Assembly (NCBI GenBank): GCA_036308645.1
Contig: JAXJVH010000028.1
Location: forward strand, 1 to 58,659
DNA from: RUG11462 sp036308645
GTDB lineage: Bacteria > Bacillota > Clostridia > Oscillospirales > Acutalibacteraceae
DNA length: 58,659 bases
Direction of reading: 5' to 3'
Shown: piece by piece, positions 8,675 through 16,584 of the stretch
Numbering within the stretch: the first letter of the stretch is position 1
Layout: each line of letters opens with the position of its first letter
The notes under the pieces: generated by a model
Database searches by the model: none
What the model was told of the DNA's origin: nothing
Seen by the model: only the letters and a program-made list of their open reading frames with translations
Translations under genes and position numbers: made by a program

Positions 8675-8691
8675 GCATTTTTTATTTGTTA

Positions 8692-8720
8692 TTGAAAAAA
8701 CCGCTGTTTTCTGCTATACT
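8692..8720 (+). promoter_or_regulatory. dus promoter
   Basis: TTGAAA (8692-8697), 17 bases, TATACT (8715-8720). It drives the rightward dus gene, whose start is 38 bases downstream of the -10. Confidence 0.7.
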
Positions 8721-8757
8721 ATACTACAAACCAAAGGAAAATGCAAGGAAATCTTAT

Positions 8758-9753
8758 ATGAAAATAGGTAATTTAGAGATAAAAGGCAATGCTTGTCTTG
8801 CTCCTATGGCGGGAGTTGCAGACAGGGCTATGCGTGAACTTTGCCGAGGTTACGGCGCGGCTTTTACGGTTGGCGAACTTACGAGCGTTAAGGCGCTTTC
8901 GCTCGGTTGTAACAAAACCAAAGAGTTTTTAGAGGTTTATGAAAATGAACGTCCTATGGGGGTTCAACTTTTCGGATATGAACCTGATTGTTTTAAAAAG
9001 GCTACCGAAAAAGCAGTAAAATATCATCCTGATTTTATTGATATTAATATGGGTTGTCCTGCGCCGAAAGTTGCCAATAACGGTGGCGGAAGCGCTTTGA
9101 TGAAAAATCCGAAATTGGCGGCTGAAATAGTAAAAGCGGTCGATGAGGTTGCAAAAAACTATGAGATACCCGTTACGGCGAAAATCCGTGCAGGGTTTGA
9201 TAACGAGCATATAAACGCAGTTGAGGTAGCAAAACGCTGTGAAGAAGCAGGGGCAAAAGCGGTTACGGTGCATGGCAGGACAAGACCGCAGATGTATGCT
9301 CCGCCTGTTAACCTTGATATTATAAAAGATGTAAAAGAGGCGGTATCTATCCCTGTAATCGGCAACGGCGATATAAGAGACGCAAACGACGCGGCGAAGA
9401 TGTATGAATACACCAACTGCGATTTGGTTATGGTCGGCAGAGCCGCTTGCGGTGCGCCTTGGATATTTCAGCAAATTGACGGTTATCTGAATGAAACCCG
9501 ATATATCCCCGACCCGCCTGTTTCGGAGCGTATGGTAACTCTTTTAAAACAGGTTAAAATGATGATAGAATACAAAGACGAATACACCGCAATGCGCCAG
9601 GCACGAAAGCATGCGGCTTATTATATGAGAGGAATTAAAGGCGCAAGCGCTTATCGCAGAGATTGCGGAATGTTAAAAACTTTTTCGGATTTAGAAAAAC
9701 TGTGTTACAAAGTTTTTTCGGAGCATAAAGACGACGATTTAATTACAGATTAG
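8758..9753 (+). CDS. tRNA-dihydrouridine synthase (DusB-like)
   Basis: 331 residues. It is an FMN enzyme that reduces specific uridines in tRNA D-loops. The N-terminal APMAGVAD block binds FMN, the catalytic cysteine is C100 in INMGCPAPKV, and TVHGRTR and IGNGDI follow as in the TIM-barrel Dus family. The frame is open upstream to 8668, but AAGGAAA before the ATG at 8758 and alignment of MKIGNLEI with other Dus proteins favour this start. The nearest subgroup appears to be DusB. Single gene with its own promoter and terminator. Confidence 0.92.
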   Translation: MKIGNLEIKGNACLAPMAGVADRAMRELCRGYGAAFTVGELTSVKALSLGCNKTKEFLEVYENERPMGVQLFGYEPDCFKKATEKAVKYHPDFIDINMGCPAPKVANNGGGSALMKNPKLAAEIVKAVDEVAKNYEIPVTAKIRAGFDNEHINAVEVAKRCEEAGAKAVTVHGRTRPQMYAPPVNLDIIKDVKEAVSIPVIGNGDIRDANDAAKMYEYTNCDLVMVGRAACGAPWIFQQIDGYLNETRYIPDPPVSERMVTLLKQVKMMIEYKDEYTAMRQARKHAAYYMRGIKGASAYRRDCGMLKTFSDLEKLCYKVFSEHKDDDLITD

Positions 9754-9782
9754 AAAAACGGCTTCATTTCGAAGCCGTTTTT
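9754..9782 (+). terminator. Terminator of dus
   Basis: Stem ACGGCTTC with GAAGCCGT, loop of five, flanked by A and T runs; it begins at the dus stop codon. Confidence 0.85.
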
Positions 9783-10105
9783 GGTTGCTTTATTAAAGTA
9801 ACAGTTTAACAAACCGACGATAATAAGAAAACATATCACATATCATTGCTATATTTATTTTTACAGTAATTTTTGTCCATAAAGCATACATATAATATCA
9901 CAAACAATATTGTAATTATTCCCGAAATACCGTTAATATTCGTTAATGATTGCCACTATCCTAATGAATATAAGGAATCAGCTCCGCCGATGATTAATGT
10001 TTTAAAATTATTAACAATTTAATAATATTTTCATCAGTTTTATAAGTTGAATTTTGTAGAAAAAAAGAGTATAATATAATTTGTTTTATTAAACGGAGGT
10101 CTAAA
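9783..10105. other. Spacer with a possible decayed coding remnant
   Basis: About 320 bases without an intact gene. On the minus strand, roughly 10018 down to 9837, one frame reads about 60 codons with a single internal TAG. Its second half looks like a membrane helix followed by a charged tail (GIITILFVILYVCF, then DKNYCKNK). It could be a broken gene end or chance in AT-rich DNA. The right end carries the promoter of the next gene. Confidence 0.35.
10047..10075 (+). promoter_or_regulatory. Promoter of the activase operon
   Basis: TTGAAT (10047-10052), 17 bases, TATAAT (10070-10075). A GGAGG ribosome-binding site and ATG follow about 30 bases later. Confidence 0.75.
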
Positions 10106-13072
10106 ATGGCTAATATGAAATTAAAAACAGATTACTCGGAAATTTTATTAGGCATTGATATCGGCTCGACTACCGCTAAAGTAGTTGTGGTTGACAATGC
10201 ACAGGTTGTTTACGAAAAATACGAAAGACATTATTCTTTTGTTCGCAAAAAGACCTTATCTATGATAAATGAAATAAAAGATTTGCTTGTTGGACATAAG
10301 ATTAAAATTGCTATTTCAGGTTCGGCGGGTCTTGGTATGGCTGACGCCGCAAGTTTGCCTTTTGTTCAGGAGGTTTTTGCAACTGCCGAAACCGTTAGAA
10401 TGTTAGAACCCGATACTTCGGTTGTAATTGAACTCGGCGGCGAGGACGCTAAAGTTATTTTCTTTGACGGCGGTCTGGACGAGCGTATGAACGGTACTTG
10501 TGCAGGCGGTACAGGCGCTTTTATCGACCAAATCGCAACGCTTCTTAACGTTTCAAACGAAGAACTTGACGAATTGGCTTTACAGCATAAACGCCTATAC
10601 CCTATCGCGTCACGTTGCGGTGTTTTTGCCAAAACCGATATTCAGCCTTTGCTTAATCAGGGCGCTCAAAAATCCGATATTGCCGCAAGTATTTATCAGG
10701 CGGTTGTTAACCAAACTATCGCAGGACTTGCCCAAGGCAGAAAAATCGACGGAAAAGTTATGTTTTTAGGCGGGCCTTTGTACTACTGCAAGGGACTGCG
10801 TGAAAGATTTAAAGATACGCTTAAACTCGATGATGAACACGCTGTTTTTCCCGATTACGGAAGATTTTCGGTTTCTCTCGGCGCGGCAATTTATGCAGGA
10901 AAGCAGAATAAAGAATATACCTTTGATGAAATTTACTCTGCCCTTGAAAATGCGGCTAATCAAAAAAGCGAAACCCCTCATTCAGATCCGCTTTTTGAAA
11001 CCGAACTTGATTACAAAGAGTTTAAAGAACGTCACGCAAAGGCAACTGTAAAAACCGCTGACATATCAAAATATAAAGGCAACGCTTATCTCGGCATTGA
11101 CTGCGGTAGCACAACAACAAAACTGTTTTTAATGAGCGAAAACAATGAAATGCTTTATTCTTATTATGATTCAAACAAGGGTAATCCCGTTGAAATCGTA
11201 AGAGAACAATTAAGCAAGATTTTTACGCTTTGCGGCGAAGACATTATAATCAAAAGCAGTGCGGTTACAGGCTACGGCGAAGAACTTATAAAAAAAGCGT
11301 TCGGCGTTGATTTCGGACTCGTTGAAACAATGGCGCATTTTACTGCGGCTAAATATTTTAATCCGAAAGTTGATTTTATTCTTGATGTCGGCGGACAGGA
11401 TATTAAATGTTTTAGAGTACATAACAATTCTATTGACTCTATTATGCTTAACGAGGCTTGCTCATCGGGTTGCGGTTCGTTTATCGAAACCTTTGCAAAG
11501 GCTATGGGTTATTCCGCCGAAGAATTTTCAAAACTCGGACTTTTTTCGAGAGCGCCTGTGGATCTCGGCACAAGATGTACTGTGTTTATGAATTCATCTG
11601 TTAAACAAGCGCAGAAAGACGGCGCAAAGGTTGAGGACATTTCAGCAGGTCTTTCAAATTCGGTTGTTAAAAATGCAATTTACAAGGTTATCAGAGTAAC
11701 AAGCGCAGAAGAACTCGGCGAAAACATTGTTGTTCAGGGCGGTACATTTCTTAATGACGCCGTACTGCGTTGCTTTGAAAAAGAAATCGGGCATAATTGC
11801 GTTCGTCCCGATATTGCAGGGCTTATGGGCGCTTACGGTGCGGCTTTATATGCAAAATCCGTTGCACCTGAAAACACAACGCTGATTTCACCTACGGCGC
11901 TTAAAGAATTTACTCACAAATCAAAATCGGCGGTTTGCAAAGGCTGTACCAACAACTGCAAACTGACTGTAAATATATTTAACAACGGCGAGAGATTTAT
12001 CTCTGGAAACCAATGTAAAAAAGGTGAAAGCGCAGGAGAAAATACCGATATTGAAACTATTCCTAATATGTTTAGTTTCAAGCGAGATAAATTAAGAGAG
12101 ATTTTTTATACAAAAGGCACACGTCCCGAAACAATAGGTTTACCGCTGGCTTTAGGTATGTATGAATTAGCGCCTTTGTGGCACGGAATTTTAACCGATT
12201 TAGGCTTTTCGGTTAAATTTTCGGGATTTTCGGACAGAGAACTTTATCAAAAAGGACAGTTTTCAATCCCATCCGACACCGCTTGCTACCCTGCAAAAAT
12301 TGCTCACGGTCACATTGAAAAACTGTTGGAAGAAAAAGTAGACGCTATTTTCTTCCCTTGCCTTACATATAATGTTGACGAGGGCAAAAGTTCCAACCAT
12401 TACAACTGCCCTGTTGTTGCATATTATCCCGAACTTTTAAACGGTAATATGGACAGTTTGAAGAACACTAAATTTATTTACCCGTTTCTTAATATTAATA
12501 ATCAGAAAGAACTTGCAAAAGAACTTAACAAATTTTTATCAAAATATTTTGATAATATCAATCTTAAAGATGTTAAAAAAGCGGTAAAATACGGCTTTGA
12601 ACAATATGAGCAGTATATGAAATCGGTTAAGCAAGAAGGCAAAAAAGCGATTGATTATGCAAGAAAAAGCAACAAGCGACTTATGATTTTAGCAGGAAGA
12701 CCGTATCATATCGACCCTGAAATAAGCCACGGCATTGACAAACTTGCGACGGCGCTTGATTTTGTAGTAGTTACCGAAGACGCAGTAAGCGATATGGCGG
12801 ATGTTCCGCCTGTAGACGTGCTTAATCAATGGACATATCACGCAAGACTTTATGCCGCCGCACAGTATGCAACCGAACACAAAGATACAGAGTTGGTTCA
12901 ACTTGTTTCTTTCGGATGCGGTATTGACGCTATTACGACAGACGAAGTTCGTTCCATACTTGAAAGTCATAACAAACTTTATACACAGATTAAAATTGAT
13001 GAAATCACAAATTTAGGCGCTGTTAAGATAAGACTTCGCAGTCTGCTCGGCGCTTTGGAAGAAAGGAATTAA
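10106..13072 (+). CDS. 2-hydroxyacyl-CoA dehydratase activase-like protein with two ATPase domains
   Basis: 988 residues. Two BadF/HgdC-type ATPase domains are in tandem: GIDIGSTTAK at 16-25 with cluster cysteines C132 and C171, and GIDCGSTTTK at 330-339 with C452, C456 and C491. A third region carries CX2CX3C (C611, C614, C618) and C637, then a DUF2229-type C-terminal part. Such proteins use ATP to push one low-potential electron from a [4Fe-4S] cluster onto a dehydratase-type or double-cubane partner. The true acceptor is not shown by sequence. In many Clostridia this protein is fused to the partner; here the partner is the separate next gene, four bases downstream. Confidence 0.85.
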   Translation: MANMKLKTDYSEILLGIDIGSTTAKVVVVDNAQVVYEKYERHYSFVRKKTLSMINEIKDLLVGHKIKIAISGSAGLGMADAASLPFVQEVFATAETVRMLEPDTSVVIELGGEDAKVIFFDGGLDERMNGTCAGGTGAFIDQIATLLNVSNEELDELALQHKRLYPIASRCGVFAKTDIQPLLNQGAQKSDIAASIYQAVVNQTIAGLAQGRKIDGKVMFLGGPLYYCKGLRERFKDTLKLDDEHAVFPDYGRFSVSLGAAIYAGKQNKEYTFDEIYSALENAANQKSETPHSDPLFETELDYKEFKERHAKATVKTADISKYKGNAYLGIDCGSTTTKLFLMSENNEMLYSYYDSNKGNPVEIVREQLSKIFTLCGEDIIIKSSAVTGYGEELIKKAFGVDFGLVETMAHFTAAKYFNPKVDFILDVGGQDIKCFRVHNNSIDSIMLNEACSSGCGSFIETFAKAMGYSAEEFSKLGLFSRAPVDLGTRCTVFMNSSVKQAQKDGAKVEDISAGLSNSVVKNAIYKVIRVTSAEELGENIVVQGGTFLNDAVLRCFEKEIGHNCVRPDIAGLMGAYGAALYAKSVAPENTTLISPTALKEFTHKSKSAVCKGCTNNCKLTVNIFNNGERFISGNQCKKGESAGENTDIETIPNMFSFKRDKLREIFYTKGTRPETIGLPLALGMYELAPLWHGILTDLGFSVKFSGFSDRELYQKGQFSIPSDTACYPAKIAHGHIEKLLEEKVDAIFFPCLTYNVDEGKSSNHYNCPVVAYYPELLNGNMDSLKNTKFIYPFLNINNQKELAKELNKFLSKYFDNINLKDVKKAVKYGFEQYEQYMKSVKQEGKKAIDYARKSNKRLMILAGRPYHIDPEISHGIDKLATALDFVVVTEDAVSDMADVPPVDVLNQWTYHARLYAAAQYATEHKDTELVQLVSFGCGIDAITTDEVRSILESHNKLYTQIKIDEITNLGAVKIRLRSLLGALEERN

Positions 13073-13076
13073 GTAT

Positions 13077-14387
13077 ATGAATAACGAAAACATTCCTCTT
13101 TTTACAAAAGAAATGAAAAAGGATTATACTATCCTTATTCCTACAATGTTGCCTATGCACTTAAAGTTTTGCGAAACTATATATAACTACTACGGTTACA
13201 AAACCGAATTGCTTACCACAAGCGGCAAAAAAATCGCCGATACGGGCATAAAATACGTTCATAACGACACCTGCTATCCTGCTATTTTGGTTATCGGTCA
13301 ATTTATTGACGCACTTCAAAGCGGCAAATACGATACCGATAAGGTTGCGCTTTTGCTTACGCAAACAGGCGGCGGTTGCAGGGCGTCTAATTACATATCT
13401 TTGCTCAGAAAAGCGTTAAAAAAAGCGGGACTCGGTCATGTTCCTGTTATTTCATTTAATTTAGCGGGACTTGAAAAGCACCCCGGTTTTGAAATTTCTC
13501 TGCCTATTCTTTGGAGATTGGCTTACGGAATACTTTATGCCGATTTACTTATGTTGCTTAAAAATCAGACAAAGCCTTATGAAATAATCGCAGGCGAATC
13601 CGAGAAAAAAGCAGAACTTTGGACAGAACGTCTTTGCAGAGAAATGACAAGCAGTAAATTTATCAGTTATAAAAAGGTTAAAGAAAACTATGTCAAAATA
13701 ATAAAGGATTTTGACAGTATAAAACGAACAAAAGATAAAAAAATCAAGGTGGGAATTGTAGGAGAAATCTTTGTAAAATACTCGCCGCTCGGCAACAACA
13801 ATCTCGAAGACTTTTTGATTTCCGAAGGCGCAGAGGTAGTAGTTCCGGGACTTATTGATTTTTGTCTTTATTGCGTTTACAACGGCATTATTGATTCCGA
13901 TTTTTACGGAATAAAAAAATTCTCTAAACAGATTAACAAAATCGCTTATAAATTCATCACAAACAAACTTAAAGATATAAGAGAAGCCATAGTAAACAAC
14001 AGCAATTTTGCACCTCCGGGCAATTTTGACCACACAAGAACGCTTACAAAAGGTGTTATGAGCGTAGGAGTAAAAATGGGCGAAGGCTGGTTGCTTACCG
14101 CCGAAATGCTCGAACTTTCCGAAATGGGCGTTAAAAATATCGTTTGTACGCAACCGTTCGGTTGTCTGCCTAACCACATTGCAGGAAAAGGTATGATGAA
14201 ACCGATTAAAGAAAAAAATCCCGATGTTAATATTGTCGCTATCGACTATGATCCGGGCGCTTCAAAAATCAATCAGGAAAACAGAATAAAACTTATGCTT
14301 TCTAACGCACGTTTTGCCGAAGAAAACGATCAAAATTCTAATGAGAACGTTGCTAAAATTAACAAATCTCAAAAAGCGAAAATTTAA
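13077..14387 (+). CDS. 2-hydroxyacyl-CoA dehydratase D-subunit-like (HgdB-type) protein
   Basis: 436 residues. Conserved cysteines sit in HNDTCYPA (C66), TGGGCRAS (C101) and the later CTQPFGCLPNH segment, as in HgdB-type proteins that hold an Fe-S cluster. It begins four bases after the activase stop and has its own AAAGG site, so the two are one operon and probably one electron-transfer pair. No CoA transferase, acyl-CoA dehydrogenase or alpha subunit is adjacent. A classical amino-acid-fermentation dehydratase is therefore unlikely, and the substrate is unknown. A terminator follows directly. Confidence 0.82.
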   Translation: MNNENIPLFTKEMKKDYTILIPTMLPMHLKFCETIYNYYGYKTELLTTSGKKIADTGIKYVHNDTCYPAILVIGQFIDALQSGKYDTDKVALLLTQTGGGCRASNYISLLRKALKKAGLGHVPVISFNLAGLEKHPGFEISLPILWRLAYGILYADLLMLLKNQTKPYEIIAGESEKKAELWTERLCREMTSSKFISYKKVKENYVKIIKDFDSIKRTKDKKIKVGIVGEIFVKYSPLGNNNLEDFLISEGAEVVVPGLIDFCLYCVYNGIIDSDFYGIKKFSKQINKIAYKFITNKLKDIREAIVNNSNFAPPGNFDHTRTLTKGVMSVGVKMGEGWLLTAEMLELSEMGVKNIVCTQPFGCLPNHIAGKGMMKPIKEKNPDVNIVAIDYDPGASKINQENRIKLMLSNARFAEENDQNSNENVAKINKSQKAKI

Positions 14388-14393
14388 CGGTTT

Positions 14394-14428
14394 AAAAGCC
14401 CGAAGACTTTTTTAATCTTCGGGCTTTT
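14394..14428. terminator. Bidirectional terminator between convergent genes
   Basis: Perfect 13-base GC-rich stem (14394-14406 with 14416-14428) with A and T runs on either side. It serves the activase operon and overlaps the stop of the leftward SpoIVFB-like gene. Confidence 0.85.
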
Positions 14429-15026
14429 AGTTTTTAATGCTGATTAAAGTTAAAATTAAAAGGTACAAAAGGCAAATCAGAATTGTTGGGTTAAGGCTTA
14501 AAACAAATACCGCATAAACCGACAACAAGGATATAAACAATAAAAAAACAAACGAAACGGCTTTGCAGATTTTTTCTGCTTTTTCGGGCGAAACTTTTTT
14601 TAACAGCGTAAACCTGATTAAATCCATACCGTCAAGCGAGTTTATCGGCATAAGATTAAAAATCATAAGTCCGAAATTAGCCGCCGAAAAAATAAACAAC
14701 ATTTCATTGCGGTTATAAAGATATATAAATGCCGAAATCAAGAATGAAATTAAATTAAAAAGGCAACCGCCGAGCGCAATCAAAAACTCGCCGTTGTAGT
14801 TTACAGGTCTTTTGCTTGAAATCATTATTCCGCCTAATTGAAACACGACTTTTTCGGGAAACTTTTTTGTCAAAAACATAAAAATCAAATGACCTGTTTC
14901 GTGTATTGCCACGCTGATAAGTCCGAACAACATTATTCCCGTTCGGTCGACAACCAAAATTATACAAATCATTGTCGCAAAAAGCGGTGAAATACAAATT
15001 CGGCAGTTTCCTATTTTGAAATCCAT
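14427..15026 (-). CDS. spoIVFB: Site-2 type membrane metalloprotease, SpoIVFB-like (M50)
   Basis: About 199 residues and strongly hydrophobic, with several membrane helices. The zinc motif HETGH and the distal NLMPINSLDG motif (Asp ligand) define the M50 family. SpoIVFB cleaves pro-sigma-K in the sporangial mother cell. The upstream M23-domain protein matches the SpoIVFA partner, which makes the assignment stronger than M50 homology alone. The stop of that gene and this ATG form TGATATG with a one-base gap, indicating coupled translation; a TTG at 15044 would be an alternative overlapping start. Other M50 proteases cannot be excluded. Confidence 0.75.
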   Translation of the reverse strand: MDFKIGNCRICISPLFATMICIILVVDRTGIMLFGLISVAIHETGHLIFMFLTKKFPEKVVFQLGGIMISSKRPVNYNGEFLIALGGCLFNLISFLISAFIYLYNRNEMLFIFSAANFGLMIFNLMPINSLDGMDLIRFTLLKKVSPEKAEKICKAVSFVFLLFISLLSVYAVFVLSLNPTILICLLYLLILTLISIKN

Positions 15027-15027
15027 A

Positions 15028-15786
15028 TCAAACAAAATCGGCAAACCAACGAGGATTAAGTCTAACGCCGTTTACCCTTACTTCAAAATGCAGATGCGGA
15101 CCGGTGGAGTTTCCCGTACTGCCGACTTTTGCTATAACCTGCCCTTTTTTCACCTTGTCGCCTTTCTCGGCAACTATTTTACTGCAATGCCCATAAAGCG
15201 TTGAAGTGCTGTTTGAATGTGATACAACTATGTATTTGCCGTAACTGGTGGTTTCTTCTGTATCAACGTCGGTTACTGTGCCGTCGAGCGCCGAAAGAAT
15301 ATCCTCTCCCTCGTCTGCGCCTATATCCAGTCCCGAATGAAAAAGATACTGCCCCGAAATCGGGTGAATACGGTAAGAGTATTCCGAGGTGATTTCACCG
15401 TTTACGGGAATACACATAGAATTTATGCCGGTATCCTCTATTTCTTTGTTTTCTTCATCGGTAATTTGACTTTTTTCTTTTAAATATTTAACCTCTTCTT
15501 CTGTTCCGCCTGCGCCGTAAACGGTGGATTGAGCAGTCAAAATTTCTCGTGTTTGTTCCGCCGAAAGCACCTGTGCGACATTAATCGGTTTATTAAAATT
15601 TTCGACAAAAACCGCTTTTGAATAATTATAATAATATCCTCCAAACGCCTTTAGCGCCAAAACAAATACCACCGCTAACGCACAGACAACAGTTTGAGCC
15701 ATTAAAAAGTTAAAAGAACGGTCCTTAAATTTTATAGGTAAATTTTCTTCTTTTTTGTTTTCTTGAGAGTTTTCGGGTTCTTGCAT
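15028..15786 (-). CDS. spoIVFA: Membrane-anchored M23 (LytM) domain protein, SpoIVFA-like
   Basis: About 252 residues. One membrane helix lies near 32-52, followed by a linker and a C-terminal LytM domain with HSGLDIG and HLHFEV zinc motifs retained. SpoIVFA is an M23-fold protein that holds SpoIVFB inactive until engulfment signalling is complete; the tight pairing with an M50 protease suggests the same role. The start at 15784-15786 (MQEPENS) is chosen because GGAGG precedes it. The retained H and D residues mean it could instead be an active peptidoglycan endopeptidase. Confidence 0.72.
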   Translation of the reverse strand: MQEPENSQENKKEENLPIKFKDRSFNFLMAQTVVCALAVVFVLALKAFGGYYYNYSKAVFVENFNKPINVAQVLSAEQTREILTAQSTVYGAGGTEEEVKYLKEKSQITDEENKEIEDTGINSMCIPVNGEITSEYSYRIHPISGQYLFHSGLDIGADEGEDILSALDGTVTDVDTEETTSYGKYIVVSHSNSTSTLYGHCSKIVAEKGDKVKKGQVIAKVGSTGNSTGPHLHFEVRVNGVRLNPRWFADFV

Positions 15787-15868
15787 AAACAAACCTCCGT
15801 GCTTTTTATAAAATATATGCACAAAGGTTTTATGTTTATGAATACGGGTTTTAAATCAATTTCCCCTC

Positions 15869-15902
15869 TACATTCGTAGGGTGCGACCTTCACGGTCGAC
15901 CA
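15869..15902 (+). repeat. Short hairpin repeat, left flank of the R-M island
   Basis: A 14-base unit TACATTCGTAGGGT (15869-15882) is followed by the hairpin GCGACC..GGTCG. The same 14 bases occur inverted at 19434-19447 and 19604-19617. Such GTAGGG-plus-hairpin units look like a dispersed intergenic repeat family. Confidence 0.7.
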
Positions 15903-15981
15903 TTTATTTAACAATCTACTTTTCAGTCAAATTCTGATACATTTTGATTTAAATATAATACAACTCAAATTCAGTAATTTT

Positions 15982-16347
15982 TTATTCTTCAAAAAAACCA
16001 ATTCTATTTGGCTTTTTGCTTGTATCTTCTTTTTTATTAGCTAATAATAAAAAGTTTAATTGAGAAACATGCTGTATTAATTGAGTTTTATTATTATTTA
16101 TGTAACCATAAAAGAAAAGAACATCCGGATTATGATATCCTATTTCGGTTACTTGCATAGTAATATTTTGCCCAAATGAAGCTAACGCTACCATTACATC
16201 GTATTCATCAGATAAGTTGTTCTGAAAATCTTCTATTTCTTCTTTTAGAATTTCATATTTGTAATCTGCTTTTTTAAAATCTTCTGATGTAATTCGATTA
16301 AAATCTCTTGCTAACAGTTCGTTACTTAATTTGAATAATTCATCCAT
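15982..16347 (-). CDS. DUF6173-like protein of unknown function, 121 aa
   Basis: A soluble 121-residue protein. The C-terminal two thirds (ALASFGQNITMQVTEIGYHN, then VLFFYGYI, LIQHVSQLNFLL and the closing RIGF) recalls the DUF6173 family as I remember it; this is recognition from memory, not a search. The N-terminal third is charged and probably helical. It has AGGAGGTGA before the ATG and a perfect consensus promoter, so it should be well expressed. It lies alone between the SpoIVFA-like gene and the MmeI-type enzyme. No function is known to me. Confidence 0.7.
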   Translation of the reverse strand: MDELFKLSNELLARDFNRITSEDFKKADYKYEILKEEIEDFQNNLSDEYDVMVALASFGQNITMQVTEIGYHNPDVLFFYGYINNNKTQLIQHVSQLNFLLLANKKEDTSKKPNRIGFFEE

Positions 16348-16400
16348 TATTTATAGTCACCTCCTAAAATAATAAATATATTTCAACCGATTTCACACTC

Positions 16401-16429
16401 ATTATATTACTTTTTTTGTAAATTGTCAA
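16401..16429 (-). promoter_or_regulatory. Perfect consensus promoter of the DUF6173-like gene
   Basis: TTGACA (16424-16429), 17 bases, TATAAT (16401-16406) on the minus strand. Few spacers here match consensus this well. Confidence 0.85.
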
Positions 16430-16460
16430 GCATTTTTTGTTATTATTGTACAAAATTTAT

Positions 16461-16490
16461 TTAATTATAATACAAATGTATTATAATTAA
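16461..16490. repeat. 30-base perfect palindrome (14-base arms, 2-base centre)
   Basis: TTAATTATAATACA and its exact complement flank AA. The core TACAAATGTA has the TACANNTGTA form seen in operators of the BlaI/MecI/CopY repressor family. It lies about 32 bases upstream of the -35 of the DUF6173-like gene, and no such repressor is in the window. Confidence 0.7.
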
Positions 16491-16518
16491 TGCACAAATT
16501 TTGTGGATATGTTTTACA

Positions 16519-16571
16519 AAAAATAAACGCAAACAATCTGCCTAATGAATATAAGCAAAAAGTTTGCGTTT
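16519..16571 (-). terminator. Terminator of the MmeI-type gene
   Basis: Ten-base stem (16525-16534 with 16562-16571) with a long 27-base loop, followed by a T run on the minus strand. Confidence 0.6.
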
Positions 16572-16584
16572 GTTTTATTATTTA

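Noticed and set aside
9960..9974. CCTAATGAATATAAG, also at 16541-16555
   Set aside because: A 15-base match between AT-rich spacers is expected about once by chance in a window this size, and the flanks differ.
13545..14177. A 210-codon minus-strand frame inside the HgdB-like gene
   Set aside because: It is antisense to a clearly conserved coding region and its protein is Phe/Cys/Tyr-rich with no motif: a shadow.
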